NCBI GenBank assembly: GCA_002408105.1
Contig: DHQM01000240.1
Span: forward strand, 1 to 22,123
DNA from: Gammaproteobacteria bacterium UBA5338
GTDB lineage: Bacteria > Pseudomonadota > Gammaproteobacteria > Pseudomonadales > UBA5862
Direction of reading: 5' to 3'
Length of the DNA: 22,123 bases
Position numbers and translations under genes: made by a program. The notes beneath the pieces are model-generated. The model searched no databases. It was not told where the DNA came from and saw only the letters and a program-made list of their open reading frames with translations. Positions 1 to 9,266 of this stretch are shown here, in pieces; the stretch's first letter is position 1; every line of letters starts with the position of its first letter.

Positions 1-1
1 C

Positions 2-1000
2 ATCAGCGGCGCCTTCGTGCGCGCACGCACCGAAATTCGCTATGGCCGGGTGCCCGAGCCACCGGCGGGTCCGTCCGGCCACTTGCTGTCCGTGCCACTG
101 TTTCATGCCACCGGGTGCCACGGCATCCTCTGCAGCCACACCTTCGCCGGCAACAAGATCGTTACCATGTACAAATGGGACCCGGATGAGGCGATTCGGC
201 TGATTGAACGGGAGCGGCTGGTGTCCTTCGGCGGCGTGCCGGCGATGGTCTGGCAGGTGCTTGAGTCTCCGGAGTTCGCCAAGCACGACCTGTCTTGCGT
301 GACCAGCATCGGATATGGGGGCGCGCCCTCTGCACCGGAGCTGGTGACGCGCATCAAAGAGGCCTTTCCCCAGGTGAAGCCCAGCAATGGCTATGGACTC
401 ACGGAGACCTCTGCCCTCACCACATCCAATTCTGGCGAAGACTACGAAACTCACCCCTCCAGTGCGGGCTGTCCGGCTCCGGTTTCGGTGGTGAAGGTTG
501 TCGGTGACGACGGCGAGGAAGTGCCGCGCGGCACCATTGGCGAAGTCTGGATCAAGGGCCCGCAGGTGGTGAAAGGCTATTGGCGCAAGCCCGAGGCCAC
601 CGCCGATTCCTTCACCCAGGGCTGGCTGCACACGGGAGACCTTGGCTACATGGATGAAGAGGGGTTTCTGTTCATTGCCGACCGGGCGAAGGACATGATC
701 ATCCGCGGGGGAGAAAACGTCTATTGCGTGGAAGTCGAGAGTGCGCTCTATAGCCATCCGGACGTGATGGACGCGGCTGTGGTGGGCGTTCCGCACCGGG
801 TCCTCGGTGAGGAGGTCGGCGCCCTGGTTCAGATTCGCCCGGGCGGGGAGGTCTCCGAAGAGGCCCTCAAAGCGCACGTCAAGAGCCAACTTGCCGGCTT
901 TAAGGTGCCCGTACGGATCGATATGCAGCGCGACCCGCTGCCCCGCAACGCCAACGGCAAGATCCTCAAGCCTGAAGTCAAGAAACTGATGGGCCTTTAA
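2..1000 (+). CDS. Acyl-CoA synthetase (AMP-binding family), 3' part only
   Basis: This is the C-terminal 332 residues of an adenylate-forming acyl-CoA synthetase; the reading frame is open to the left edge, so the start and the N-terminal ATP-binding P-loop motif lie outside the window. Such enzymes activate a carboxylic acid to an acyl-AMP and then to acyl-CoA. Visible motifs are YGLTE (about nt 392), GWLHTGD (about nt 622), ADRAKDMIIRGGENVY (about nt 680) and the C-terminal NANGKILK (about nt 949) with the catalytic lysine, all in the normal order and spacing. The substrate cannot be read from this part. Neighbouring fadH, thiolase-like and SDR genes suggest a fatty or cyclic acid, which is inference. 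The TAA stop overlaps the TAA stop of the opposing glycosyltransferase gene (shared bases 998-999), so the two genes are strictly convergent. Confidence 0.95.
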   Translation: MSGAFVRARTEIRYGRVPEPPAGPSGHLLSVPLFHATGCHGILCSHTFAGNKIVTMYKWDPDEAIRLIERERLVSFGGVPAMVWQVLESPEFAKHDLSCVTSIGYGGAPSAPELVTRIKEAFPQVKPSNGYGLTETSALTTSNSGEDYETHPSSAGCPAPVSVVKVVGDDGEEVPRGTIGEVWIKGPQVVKGYWRKPEATADSFTQGWLHTGDLGYMDEEGFLFIADRAKDMIIRGGENVYCVEVESALYSHPDVMDAAVVGVPHRVLGEEVGALVQIRPGGEVSEEALKAHVKSQLAGFKVPVRIDMQRDPLPRNANGKILKPEVKKLMGL

Positions 1001-2241
1001 CCGGCAAGGGCTGCTGCGCTGCGTTGCAGCTGCTGCAGGGACTGGTTTGGGTATCCGGCCTCCCGCATCAGGTGCAGCCAGCGCAGGGTTTTGAGTGCGT
1101 CGAACCAATTGTGTAGGTGGCGGGTGAAGGTCACCGGTCCGCGGCTGTTGGCGCGGGCATGCTGGATTGCTGCACCCACCCCCAGGTGCTCTAGGGCGCG
1201 GCTGGCTGAATCTCCGAGCCCCAGTGCGCCCAGCTCCACACCCTCGAGCCGAGGCAAGGCGTTGAGGCACATTCCCAGTTCCACAAACACCTGTGGATGC
1301 TCAAACACCGGAACGGTTTCTGGTTCTGGGTGGTCGAGCAGCGCACGCACGCTGGGTCCAGTGCCGAACGGCACCCGGTCGGACAACCGGGCGCGGATGC
1401 GAACCATGGGTTGGCCGGGGACGTTTGACTGTGCGAGGTCCACCACCGGTGCCACCTTCGCCAACTTGTTGAGCAGATAGAAGTCTTCTCCACCGGAGCG
1501 CTTGGGGAACCCCCGCACTTGGGCATAGGCCGGTGCTTGCACCGCCAGCGCGCTGCCGAGCGTTGGGAACGCGTAGAGCGATCCTGCGCGGCGCAGCCCG
1601 GCCACGTAGTGTCGCAAGCGCAGGTCCCACACCCGGGTTGCGCGGCCGACGGGGTCGTCGCCGCAGAGGTGCTCGAACGGGAAGACCAACGCCGCGGCTG
1701 CCGGCCCTTGCGCTTGGCTTGGTGCGAAGTGGTCTTGGTGCAGGGCACAATCGGCGTCGGTGCAGTGAATCCAGTGGCTGCGCACCATGCCAAGATGGAT
1801 GCACGCTAGGCTGAGGTCTGTCCCAATCTTGCGGGCCAAGCCCACGCCCTCGCGCGTAGGAATCGGCTCGGAGCAAAAGCGATCCACAACCAACACCGCG
1901 CTCGGTGTGTCCGTGATCTGGTGCAATGCAAACCGGCCTCGCGACCAGAGCAGAGGGCCCATCGACCCGGCGGCTGCGAGCAGCGCCCGGTTGGCCGGAT
2001 GCGGATTCGGTTCGTGCTCGGGCTGGTTGATCACCAGCACCAGCAGGGTCGAATTCTGCTCCAGCAGTGCACGCAACTGGCTGAGGCTCGCTGCGGATTC
2101 TCGGTAGGCAGGCAACACCAGGGTCTGCTCGTATGCCGCGGCTGGCAGTTCCGACTGGGCCGCGAGCAGGCCTCGAGCTTCCGGCTCGGCGTACCCTGTG
2201 AGGTACTGCTCGATCACCCGGCCTGCGCCGTCGCCCCTCAT
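997..2241 (-). CDS. GT-A fold (GT2-like) glycosyltransferase-like protein, coupled to miaE
   Basis: A 414-residue protein with features of a family 2-type, GT-A fold glycosyltransferase. There is an N-terminal LVLPAYRE segment (residues 41-48), an acidic DxD-type motif TDAD (161-164) expected to hold the metal and nucleotide-sugar, and a GGED motif (250-253) in the position of the usual catalytic acidic pair. No signal peptide or obvious transmembrane helix is seen, so it is probably cytoplasmic. The ATG at 2241 shares its A with the TGA of miaE (TGATG), indicating translational coupling; a TTG codon three bases upstream is in frame but a less likely start. Donor and acceptor are unknown. The fold assignment rests on motifs alone, and the link to tRNA suggested by the coupling is speculation. 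Confidence 0.75.
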   Translation of the reverse strand: MRGDGAGRVIEQYLTGYAEPEARGLLAAQSELPAAAYEQTLVLPAYRESAASLSQLRALLEQNSTLLVLVINQPEHEPNPHPANRALLAAAGSMGPLLWSRGRFALHQITDTPSAVLVVDRFCSEPIPTREGVGLARKIGTDLSLACIHLGMVRSHWIHCTDADCALHQDHFAPSQAQGPAAAALVFPFEHLCGDDPVGRATRVWDLRLRHYVAGLRRAGSLYAFPTLGSALAVQAPAYAQVRGFPKRSGGEDFYLLNKLAKVAPVVDLAQSNVPGQPMVRIRARLSDRVPFGTGPSVRALLDHPEPETVPVFEHPQVFVELGMCLNALPRLEGVELGALGLGDSASRALEHLGVGAAIQHARANSRGPVTFTRHLHNWFDALKTLRWLHLMREAGYPNQSLQQLQRSAAALAG

Positions 2242-2819
2242 CAATGCAGTGCGGCCCGGATCGGCAGTTCGCGGATCAACCTGGCCTCAACCTCGAGCAG
2301 ATCCTGGGTGCGCCTTGTCACCAAATCGACTGGAAAGTGGGCCACAGCCAGTTGCGTGAACAGGCTGTGGTGGCGCGCCTCTGACCTGCTGATCGCTAGG
2401 TAAAACGACCGCAACCGGCCCTCGGGCAGTGCGCCAGCTACGAGCGTGAACCGCTCGGCACCCCGTGCCTCGATCACCCCGGCGACCAGCAGCCTGTCCA
2501 AAAAATAGGCGGATTGGCCGGTGCGCACCTCTTCGCGCAGTGCATTGACGTAGGGGTCCTTGACGTCCTTTGAGAGCTGCAGACCACGTGCAACGAGCCA
2601 GCGCACAACGTCGCGAAAATGGCTCAACTCCTCCAAGGCCAGGTCCACCATGGCGGTGACAATTTCGGGTTTGTCGGGATAGTGGTGGGCCATGGACAGG
2701 GCCATGCCAGAAGCCTTTTTTTCCGCATTGGCGTGGTCAATCAAGAATGCGTCAAAGTCCGCCAGTACTGCTTCGGTCCAGTCGGGGTGGGTGGAGGCCA
2801 AGAGTTGAATTTCGGTCAT
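2241..2819 (-). CDS. miaE: tRNA-(ms2io6A)-hydroxylase MiaE
   Basis: A 192-residue protein of the MiaE family, a ferritin-like diiron monooxygenase that uses O2 to hydroxylate the isopentenyl group of ms2i6A at position 37 of tRNAs reading UNN codons. The four-helix diiron ligand set is visible: Glu33, Glu64 and His67 (in EELSHF), Glu117, and Glu147 and His150 (in SEARHH). Length is typical of the shorter MiaE proteins. It is the first gene of a two-gene minus-strand unit, with the glycosyltransferase-like gene overlapping its stop codon. The Shine-Dalgarno sequence is weak (an AAGG about 13 nt upstream). The family assignment is strong; activity implies that miaA and miaB exist elsewhere in the genome. 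Confidence 0.93.
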   Translation of the reverse strand: MTEIQLLASTHPDWTEAVLADFDAFLIDHANAEKKASGMALSMAHHYPDKPEIVTAMVDLALEELSHFRDVVRWLVARGLQLSKDVKDPYVNALREEVRTGQSAYFLDRLLVAGVIEARGAERFTLVAGALPEGRLRSFYLAISRSEARHHSLFTQLAVAHFPVDLVTRRTQDLLEVEARLIRELPIRAALH

Positions 2820-2872
2820 GGGGACTGCGCGCCTTGCTCGGTAGATTGGGGCCTTGGTGCTTTGAGCGCATC

Positions 2873-2900
2873 ATTGTGGCGATCCGGAATTCTGGTGCAA
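2873..2900 (-). promoter_or_regulatory. Possible sigma70 promoter of miaE
   Basis: On the minus strand TTGCAC (2900-2895) is followed after 16 nt by CACAAT (2878-2873). Matches to the -35 and -10 consensus are only 3/6 and 4/6. Position is suitable, about 50 nt before the miaE start. Weak candidate. Confidence 0.25.
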
Positions 2901-3007
2901 GCCCGTCGCGGGGCGTAGCCGACCAAAAAAGTGGGTTTTTGCTTCCTCCAAATGATCCCGCTAAGCTCGCCGTCAAATGATGGGCGGTGGCGCACAAAGG
3001 GGGCTGC

Positions 3008-3859
3008 ATGGGAACCATTTCGCCGGGGCAGGTCGACGTGTTGATGCCAGGCTTGAGGCGCTTGACTGCGCCCAATGCAGGCATGATGACGGGGCCGGGT
3101 ACCAACAGCTACCTGATTGGCACATCCGAGGTGGCGGTGATCGATCCGGGCCCCGCAATTGATTCGCACATTGATGCGCTGGTTGCAGCCGCGCCGGGCC
3201 CGATTCGCTGGATTCTCTGTACCCACACCCACCACGACCACTCGCCGGCTGCCTCTCTTCTCGCTGAGCGCACCGGCGCCAAGCTCTATGGCATGCCGGC
3301 CCCAGAGCACGGCATGCAAGACAAAACGTTCAAGCCGCATTTCATCCTGATTGACGGAGACAGTGTTTCGGGACCGGATTTTGAACTCGAAGCCATTCAC
3401 ACCCCAGGCCATGCGTCCAACCACCTTTGTTACCTGTGGCGCGAGACAGGCATCCTGTTTACCGGCGACCACATCATGGCGGGGTCAACCGTTGTGATTG
3501 GCCCGCCAGACGGCAACATGTATCAGTACCTGAAGTCGCTCGAGAAACTGAAGTCTCATCCCCTTGAACAACTGGCTCCAGCGCACGGCGAGCTTCTACC
3601 ACAGCCAATGGCCGTGATCGATTGGCTGATTGGTCACCGGCTTAAACGCGAGGCCAAAGTGCTGGAGCGACTGGGGCAGGTTGATGAAGCGGACCTCCAC
3701 ACGCTCGTTCGTTCTGTGTATGACGACGTTCAACCGGTTCTGCATCCGGTTGCTGAACGCTCCTTGCTTGCGCACTTGGAAAAGCTCGAGCAAGAGGGCC
3801 ATGTGTTGCGGATCGACGAGCGGTGGCAGGTGGGCCGGGCCGGTAGAGGTCGAGCCTGA
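3008..3859 (+). CDS. MBL-fold metallo-hydrolase (LACTB2-like)
   Basis: A 283-residue metallo-beta-lactamase-fold hydrolase. The zinc-binding signature THTHHDH lies at residues 72-78 (His73, His75, Asp77, His78), with further ligands His135 (HTPGHAS), Asp154 (FTGDH) and His193 (PAHGE). The last 70 or so residues look like the winged-helix tail found in LACTB2-type proteins, members of which act on nucleic acids or thioesters; the substrate here is unknown. I chose ATG 3008 because AAAGGGGG lies 4 nt before it; an in-frame GTG at 2987 would add seven residues without a better ribosome-binding site. It stands alone, divergent from miaE and convergent with the thiolase-like gene. The neighbourhood of acyl-CoA enzymes makes a thioesterase role possible, but that is inference. 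Confidence 0.93.
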   Translation: MGTISPGQVDVLMPGLRRLTAPNAGMMTGPGTNSYLIGTSEVAVIDPGPAIDSHIDALVAAAPGPIRWILCTHTHHDHSPAASLLAERTGAKLYGMPAPEHGMQDKTFKPHFILIDGDSVSGPDFELEAIHTPGHASNHLCYLWRETGILFTGDHIMAGSTVVIGPPDGNMYQYLKSLEKLKSHPLEQLAPAHGELLPQPMAVIDWLIGHRLKREAKVLERLGQVDEADLHTLVRSVYDDVQPVLHPVAERSLLAHLEKLEQEGHVLRIDERWQVGRAGRGRA

Positions 3860-3867
3860 CCGGTGTG

Positions 3868-3901
3868 GTTTGTCCTGGGGTGCTGCTAGCTGGGGACAAA
3901 C
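3868..3901. terminator. Hairpin between convergent genes (weak bidirectional terminator candidate)
   Basis: GTTTGTCC (3868-3875) and GGACAAAC (3894-3901) form a perfect 8-bp inverted repeat with an 18-nt loop, spanning the stop codon of the thiolase-like gene and lying just after the MBL gene. There is no T-tract on either side, so intrinsic termination is uncertain. Confidence 0.35.
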
Positions 3902-5391
3902 AGGTTGAGCCCGTCGCGCTGTGATACAGCGCCAGTGGCGCCGAGGAACTCGTTGGCACAGATTTGCTCCAACATCGGCACGTCGCCTGGCGTGACCGCG
4001 ATGAATCGCTGGCCATTGGCTGTGCGGCCGATCACGATCCCTCTGTGTGGCGCCCCGTCACGGCCAAAGAGCACCGTGTAGGTTTCCACGTTTCCGGCTC
4101 CAGTTGGCTGCGCCACGACTTCTGGCCCAGGCTCTGCGTCAACCGCGGCCTGGTCTGTGTTGGGGGCGGTGCGTTCCCAGTTGTCCGGAACTGGGTTCGT
4201 GCTGTAGACGCCAGCGGAGTGCTTGGTGATGTACCAGCCGTTTCCGGTCACCAATCCGAAGCTTCCCGGGTGCTCGCGGACCTTGTCGAGCATGGTCGCG
4301 ATGGAGTGCATCACGTAGTTGTTGCCTGGGCCGCCAAAGTAGGGCAGCCCGCCGGTGACGGTCAGCGGACGTGGGTCGTCCGGCGGAATACCGAACATGT
4401 TGCGACCGATTTCGACCGCTGACGGAAAGCAGCTGTACAGATCGATGAAGTCAATGTCGTTGATGTCGATGTTCGCCATTCCCAGGGTGCTGCTGGCGAC
4501 CCGGCGAATGGCCGGTGAACTGTGGTAGTTCACCCGGTCCAGCACGTTCCAGTGGTCGTTGCAGTCTCCACAGCCATGGAGATAAACCTTCCGGTTCTGG
4601 GCCACTCCGTGCTGCTGCGCGAATGCCTCCGAGCACAGCAACACCGCCGCGCTCTGGTTGACGTTGATCATGGCATTCATGAACTTGGTGTACGGAAAGC
4701 CCACGTAGCGGTTGGTCGAAGTGGCTGTGGCAATTTCTTCGGCCGTGCGCACTGTGCGGAACCAGGCACATGGATGCTCCGCCGCAACCTCGGTGAACGG
4801 CGCGCAGAGCTCGCCGAGGGCAGCTTGATGCTCCCGCAGAGAGCGCCCGCAATGACCTCGAATCGCCTGCTCGAACAGTGGGTAGGTGTTGACTGGAGGC
4901 GCCAGTCCGTGAGCTTCTTCCTGGGCCGAAACCGACGGGCGCTCGGGAAAGAGCAGTTGCACCGGCGTTTGTGTCGGTACCGTCCAGTCCAGATCAATAC
5001 CGGCCTTGGCCGCTCGGGTGAGGGCATCGAGGGCTTCAACGCCCGCGAGCAGGACGAATTCAACTTCGCCGCGAGCAATTTGCTCGCAAACGCGGTTCAC
5101 CAACCACTGCGGGCTGTTGCCTCCAGTGGAGCAGTGCCAGGTCTTGGCGTGCTTGGAGGCCAGGGCATTCGCCAGGGCTTCCGGCGGGTTTTCAGTCGGG
5201 TCGGACACGCTCTTGGTCGTGATAACCAGGTCAAGCTGCGCCAGGACGGCGGGATCCAACCCTGCATTGATGGCGGCAAGGTGCGCAGCTTCGCGCATCA
5301 TCTGTTGGGGGCTGCTCGCCTCTCGCGGGTCGATGTCCTGTTCTTTGTACTGGCCACCGCCGATGAGTAAGGGGGTGTTCGGAGTCGACAT
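3886..5391 (-). CDS. Thiolase-like protein type 1 (acetyl-CoA acetyltransferase family, SCP2-type)
   Basis: A 501-residue member of the thiolase superfamily, of the type-1 thiolase-like group that carries an extra C-terminal domain (here about residues 410-501). Cys87 in HCSTGGNSP may correspond to the nucleophilic cysteine, and DLYSCFPSAVE (318-328) to the loop holding the conserved NEAF/HDCF motif. Two canonical elements are absent: the GHPxG loop is replaced by GGPGNNY (353-359), and the C-terminal CxGGG cysteine loop reads VTGNGWYITKH (381-391). Ordinary Claisen condensation or thiolysis is therefore doubtful, as reported for a mycobacterial relative. A GGGAG ribosome-binding site lies 5 nt before the ATG. 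It is divergent from fadH across a 122-nt gap with an operator-like repeat, suggesting joint control with a CoA-linked degradation pathway. Confidence 0.9.
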   Translation of the reverse strand: MSTPNTPLLIGGGQYKEQDIDPREASSPQQMMREAAHLAAINAGLDPAVLAQLDLVITTKSVSDPTENPPEALANALASKHAKTWHCSTGGNSPQWLVNRVCEQIARGEVEFVLLAGVEALDALTRAAKAGIDLDWTVPTQTPVQLLFPERPSVSAQEEAHGLAPPVNTYPLFEQAIRGHCGRSLREHQAALGELCAPFTEVAAEHPCAWFRTVRTAEEIATATSTNRYVGFPYTKFMNAMINVNQSAAVLLCSEAFAQQHGVAQNRKVYLHGCGDCNDHWNVLDRVNYHSSPAIRRVASSTLGMANIDINDIDFIDLYSCFPSAVEIGRNMFGIPPDDPRPLTVTGGLPYFGGPGNNYVMHSIATMLDKVREHPGSFGLVTGNGWYITKHSAGVYSTNPVPDNWERTAPNTDQAAVDAEPGPEVVAQPTGAGNVETYTVLFGRDGAPHRGIVIGRTANGQRFIAVTPGDVPMLEQICANEFLGATGAVSQRDGLNLFVPS

Positions 5392-5417
5392 GTTGGCTCC
5401 CTGTTGTTGTGTAGAGC

Positions 5418-7547
<2,130 letters not shown>

Positions 7548-7574
7548 CGGAATGAAACCGAGAGGAATGCAGCG

Positions 7575-8342
7575 ATGAATCGACTCAAGGACAAGGTGGC
7601 ACTGGTGACCGGTGGTGGTTCGGGTCTCGGTCGTGCGCAAGCCATTTGCATGGCCGAGGAGGGCGCCCGCGTGGTGGTGACCGATGTCAACGATGCAGGT
7701 GGCGAGCAGACGTTGGCCCAGGTTCAAGCCGCCGGTGGCCAGGCCCGTTACCTGCACCAGGATGTGCGCGACGAAGACCGTTGGCAACAGGTCATCGAGG
7801 ACACCCTCAGCCACTGGGGGCACCTTGATGTGGTGGTGAACAACGCCGGGATTGGAGTGGGGGGCACCGTCGAAGACACCAGCCTGGAGAACTGGCGCCA
7901 CCTGATGGGCATCAACCTCGATGCAGTGTTTCTCGGCACCAAACATGGGATCCGCGCGATGAAGGCCACTGGCGGCGGGTCGATTATCAATCTTTCGTCG
8001 ATCGAGGGCTTGGTGGGGGACCCGAATCTGGCGGCCTACAACGCCAGCAAGGGCGGGGTGCGCCTGCTCACCAAGTCGGCGGCGCTGCACTGCGCCAAGG
8101 CCGGCTACGGGATTCGCGTCAACTCGGTACACCCAGGCTACATCGAAACCCCGATGGTCACCAAAGCCATGGCCGGAGACAATGGGGACCTGGTGCGTGC
8201 CCACCTGGAATCGCTGCACCCGCTTGGCCGCCTCGGTCAGCCCAACGAAATCGCCTGGGGCGTGGTGTTCCTGGCGTCGGATGAGTCCGGTTTTATGACG
8301 GGCTCAGAACTGGTGATTGACGGCGGCTACACCGCACAGTAA
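7575..8342 (+). CDS. Short-chain dehydrogenase/reductase, NAD-type (classical SDR)
   Basis: A 255-residue classical SDR oxidoreductase. The cofactor motif is TGGGSGLG (12-19), Asp37 at the end of the second beta strand favours NAD(H) over NADP(H), NNAG lies at 89-92, and the catalytic tetrad is Asn114, Ser142, Tyr155 and Lys159 (YNASK). The overall sequence resembles cyclic-alcohol dehydrogenases such as cyclopentanol dehydrogenase, and also hydroxysteroid and 3-hydroxyacyl dehydrogenases; which alcohol it oxidises cannot be settled from sequence. AGAGGA lies 8 nt before the ATG. It is 27 nt downstream of fadH in the same direction, so the two probably act in one catabolic pathway. A hairpin overlaps its stop codon. 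Confidence 0.93.
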   Translation: MNRLKDKVALVTGGGSGLGRAQAICMAEEGARVVVTDVNDAGGEQTLAQVQAAGGQARYLHQDVRDEDRWQQVIEDTLSHWGHLDVVVNNAGIGVGGTVEDTSLENWRHLMGINLDAVFLGTKHGIRAMKATGGGSIINLSSIEGLVGDPNLAAYNASKGGVRLLTKSAALHCAKAGYGIRVNSVHPGYIETPMVTKAMAGDNGDLVRAHLESLHPLGRLGQPNEIAWGVVFLASDESGFMTGSELVIDGGYTAQ

Positions 8343-8361
8343 ACCGCGGCCACTGTGCGGT
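8331..8361. terminator. Hairpin at the SDR stop codon, between convergent SDR and ppa
   Basis: ACCGCACAGT (8331-8340) and ACTGTGCGGT (8352-8361) form a perfect 10-bp inverted repeat with an 11-nt loop. The left arm includes the last codons and first stop base of the SDR gene; ppa ends 15 nt away on the other strand. No T-tract follows, so it may be a bidirectional terminator or an mRNA 3'-end stabiliser. Confidence 0.5.
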
Positions 8362-8375
8362 CTGCGCCCTCCAGG

Positions 8376-8909
8376 TTAAAGCGCGTCGGTGTAGCGGTCG
8401 ATCGACTGCAGGACTTCTTTGCGGGCTTCTGCACTGTCTCCCCAGCCATCGATACGGACCCACTTCCCGGTTTCTAGGTCCTTGTAGTGGGAGAAGAAAT
8501 GCTGGATCTGGGCGACCAGCTGGGGTGGCAGGTCGTCCACCTCTTGAACCTGATCGTAGATCGGGGTCAGCTTTGGCACGGGGACCGCGAGGAGTTTGGC
8601 ATCCTCTCCTGACTCATCGGTCATCTTGAGTACGCCCACAGCACGGGCGCGGATGACCGAACCGGTCAGCAGCGCATGTGGAGTGACAACCAGGACGTCC
8701 AGAGGGTCGCCATCGCCGCAAAGGGTTTGTGGGATGTACCCGTAGTTGCACGGGTAGAACATTGGGGCGGATAGAAATCGATCCACGAACAATGCGGCGG
8801 TGAGTTTGTCGACCTCGTATTTTACCGGGTCGCTGTGGGCGGGAATTTCAATGACGACGTTGAACTCGTCGGGCACCTTGGCGCCAGACGGAATGCTGCT
8901 GAGACTCAT
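8376..8909 (-). CDS. ppa: Inorganic pyrophosphatase, soluble family I
   Basis: A 177-residue cytoplasmic pyrophosphatase closely matching E. coli Ppa (176 aa); it splits PPi made by biosynthetic reactions into two phosphates with Mg2+. The family I metal-binding signature is intact: Asp66, Asp68 and Asp71 in DGDPLD, and Asp98, Asp103 and Lys105 in [27 protein letters not shown] (20-35) and the [10 protein letters not shown] segment (51-60) are also typical. The start MSLSSIPSG lines up with the E. coli N terminus; the open frame continues upstream to 9161 but that stretch has no homologous look. An AGGA lies about 10 nt before the ATG. It is divergent from the membrane pyrophosphatase gene, giving the cell two PPi-consuming enzymes from one locus. 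Confidence 0.97.
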   Translation of the reverse strand: MSLSSIPSGAKVPDEFNVVIEIPAHSDPVKYEVDKLTAALFVDRFLSAPMFYPCNYGYIPQTLCGDGDPLDVLVVTPHALLTGSVIRARAVGVLKMTDESGEDAKLLAVPVPKLTPIYDQVQEVDDLPPQLVAQIQHFFSHYKDLETGKWVRIDGWGDSAEARKEVLQSIDRYTDAL

Positions 8910-8970
8910 GAACCAATGAATCCTGGGCTGGTGAAATGGGAACGCGAGGGCGCGGTCCGTCGCGGGCCAA

Positions 8971-8976
8971 ATTATA
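8971..8976 (-). promoter_or_regulatory. -10 box of a ppa promoter
   Basis: The minus strand reads TATAAT, a perfect sigma70 -10 hexamer, about 62 nt before the ppa start. No good -35 box lies at 16-18 nt, so the promoter is only half supported. Confidence 0.45.
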
Positions 8977-9104
8977 ACCGAAGCTGGGTGAATTGGCGCG
9001 CTATGGCGCGGGAATGTGGTGCGGTCGGCTGATTGCAAATTGGCCATGAACTCGTACCATAGGCGCGTCAACCGGCAGTGGTCGCCGTGCGTGTCGGTTG
9101 AGAC

Positions 9105-9123
9105 CGCGCATGCTTGCGCGCAA
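9105..9123. repeat. Overlapping dyads upstream of hppA
   Basis: CGCGCA-TGCT-TGCGCG (9105-9120) is a 6-bp perfect inverted repeat with a 4-nt loop. Its right half is shared with the perfect 10-bp palindrome TTGCGCGCAA (9114-9123). It could be a protein-binding site or a leader hairpin for hppA. Confidence 0.45.
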
Positions 9124-9266
9124 TAACAACAATACCAATCCAGTGGTCGTTCTGTTTGCACGGTGAGCCGATCTCAGTCGGCGGTCAGTCTTCACTCGAA
9201 AGCGCGTTCCTGCCCTGCGGCCGGTCGCCGCGGCAAATGCAACCCACGATCGATTTGGGGAGAGCC

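Larger units (their letters stand above)
8910..9266. other. 357-nt divergent intergenic region between ppa and hppA
   Basis: I see no credible gene here. It holds a perfect -10 hexamer for ppa (8971-8976, minus strand). A dyad CGCGCA-TGCT-TGCGCG (9105-9120) overlaps the palindrome TTGCGCGCAA (9114-9123), and a smaller dyad GCCGA-TCTCAG-TCGGC lies at 9167-9182. The hppA ribosome-binding site is at the right end. No convincing -35/-10 pair for hppA was found. The in-frame upstream extensions of both flanking genes look non-coding. Confidence 0.6.

Noticed and set aside
2929..2941. A-tract and T-tract pair before the MBL gene as a terminator
   Set aside because: The stem CAAAAA/TTTTTG is almost only A-T, and it lies between divergent genes where no transcript should end.
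8910..9161. In-frame N-terminal extension of the soluble pyrophosphatase
   Set aside because: The E. coli-like N terminus begins at 8909, the upstream sequence has no family resemblance, and it contains the TATAAT box.
9114..9266. In-frame N-terminal extension of the membrane pyrophosphatase
   Set aside because: The extension is polar and Cys/Ser-rich, unlike the family's N-terminal membrane helix. A good ribosome-binding site GGGGAGAG lies just before ATG 9267.
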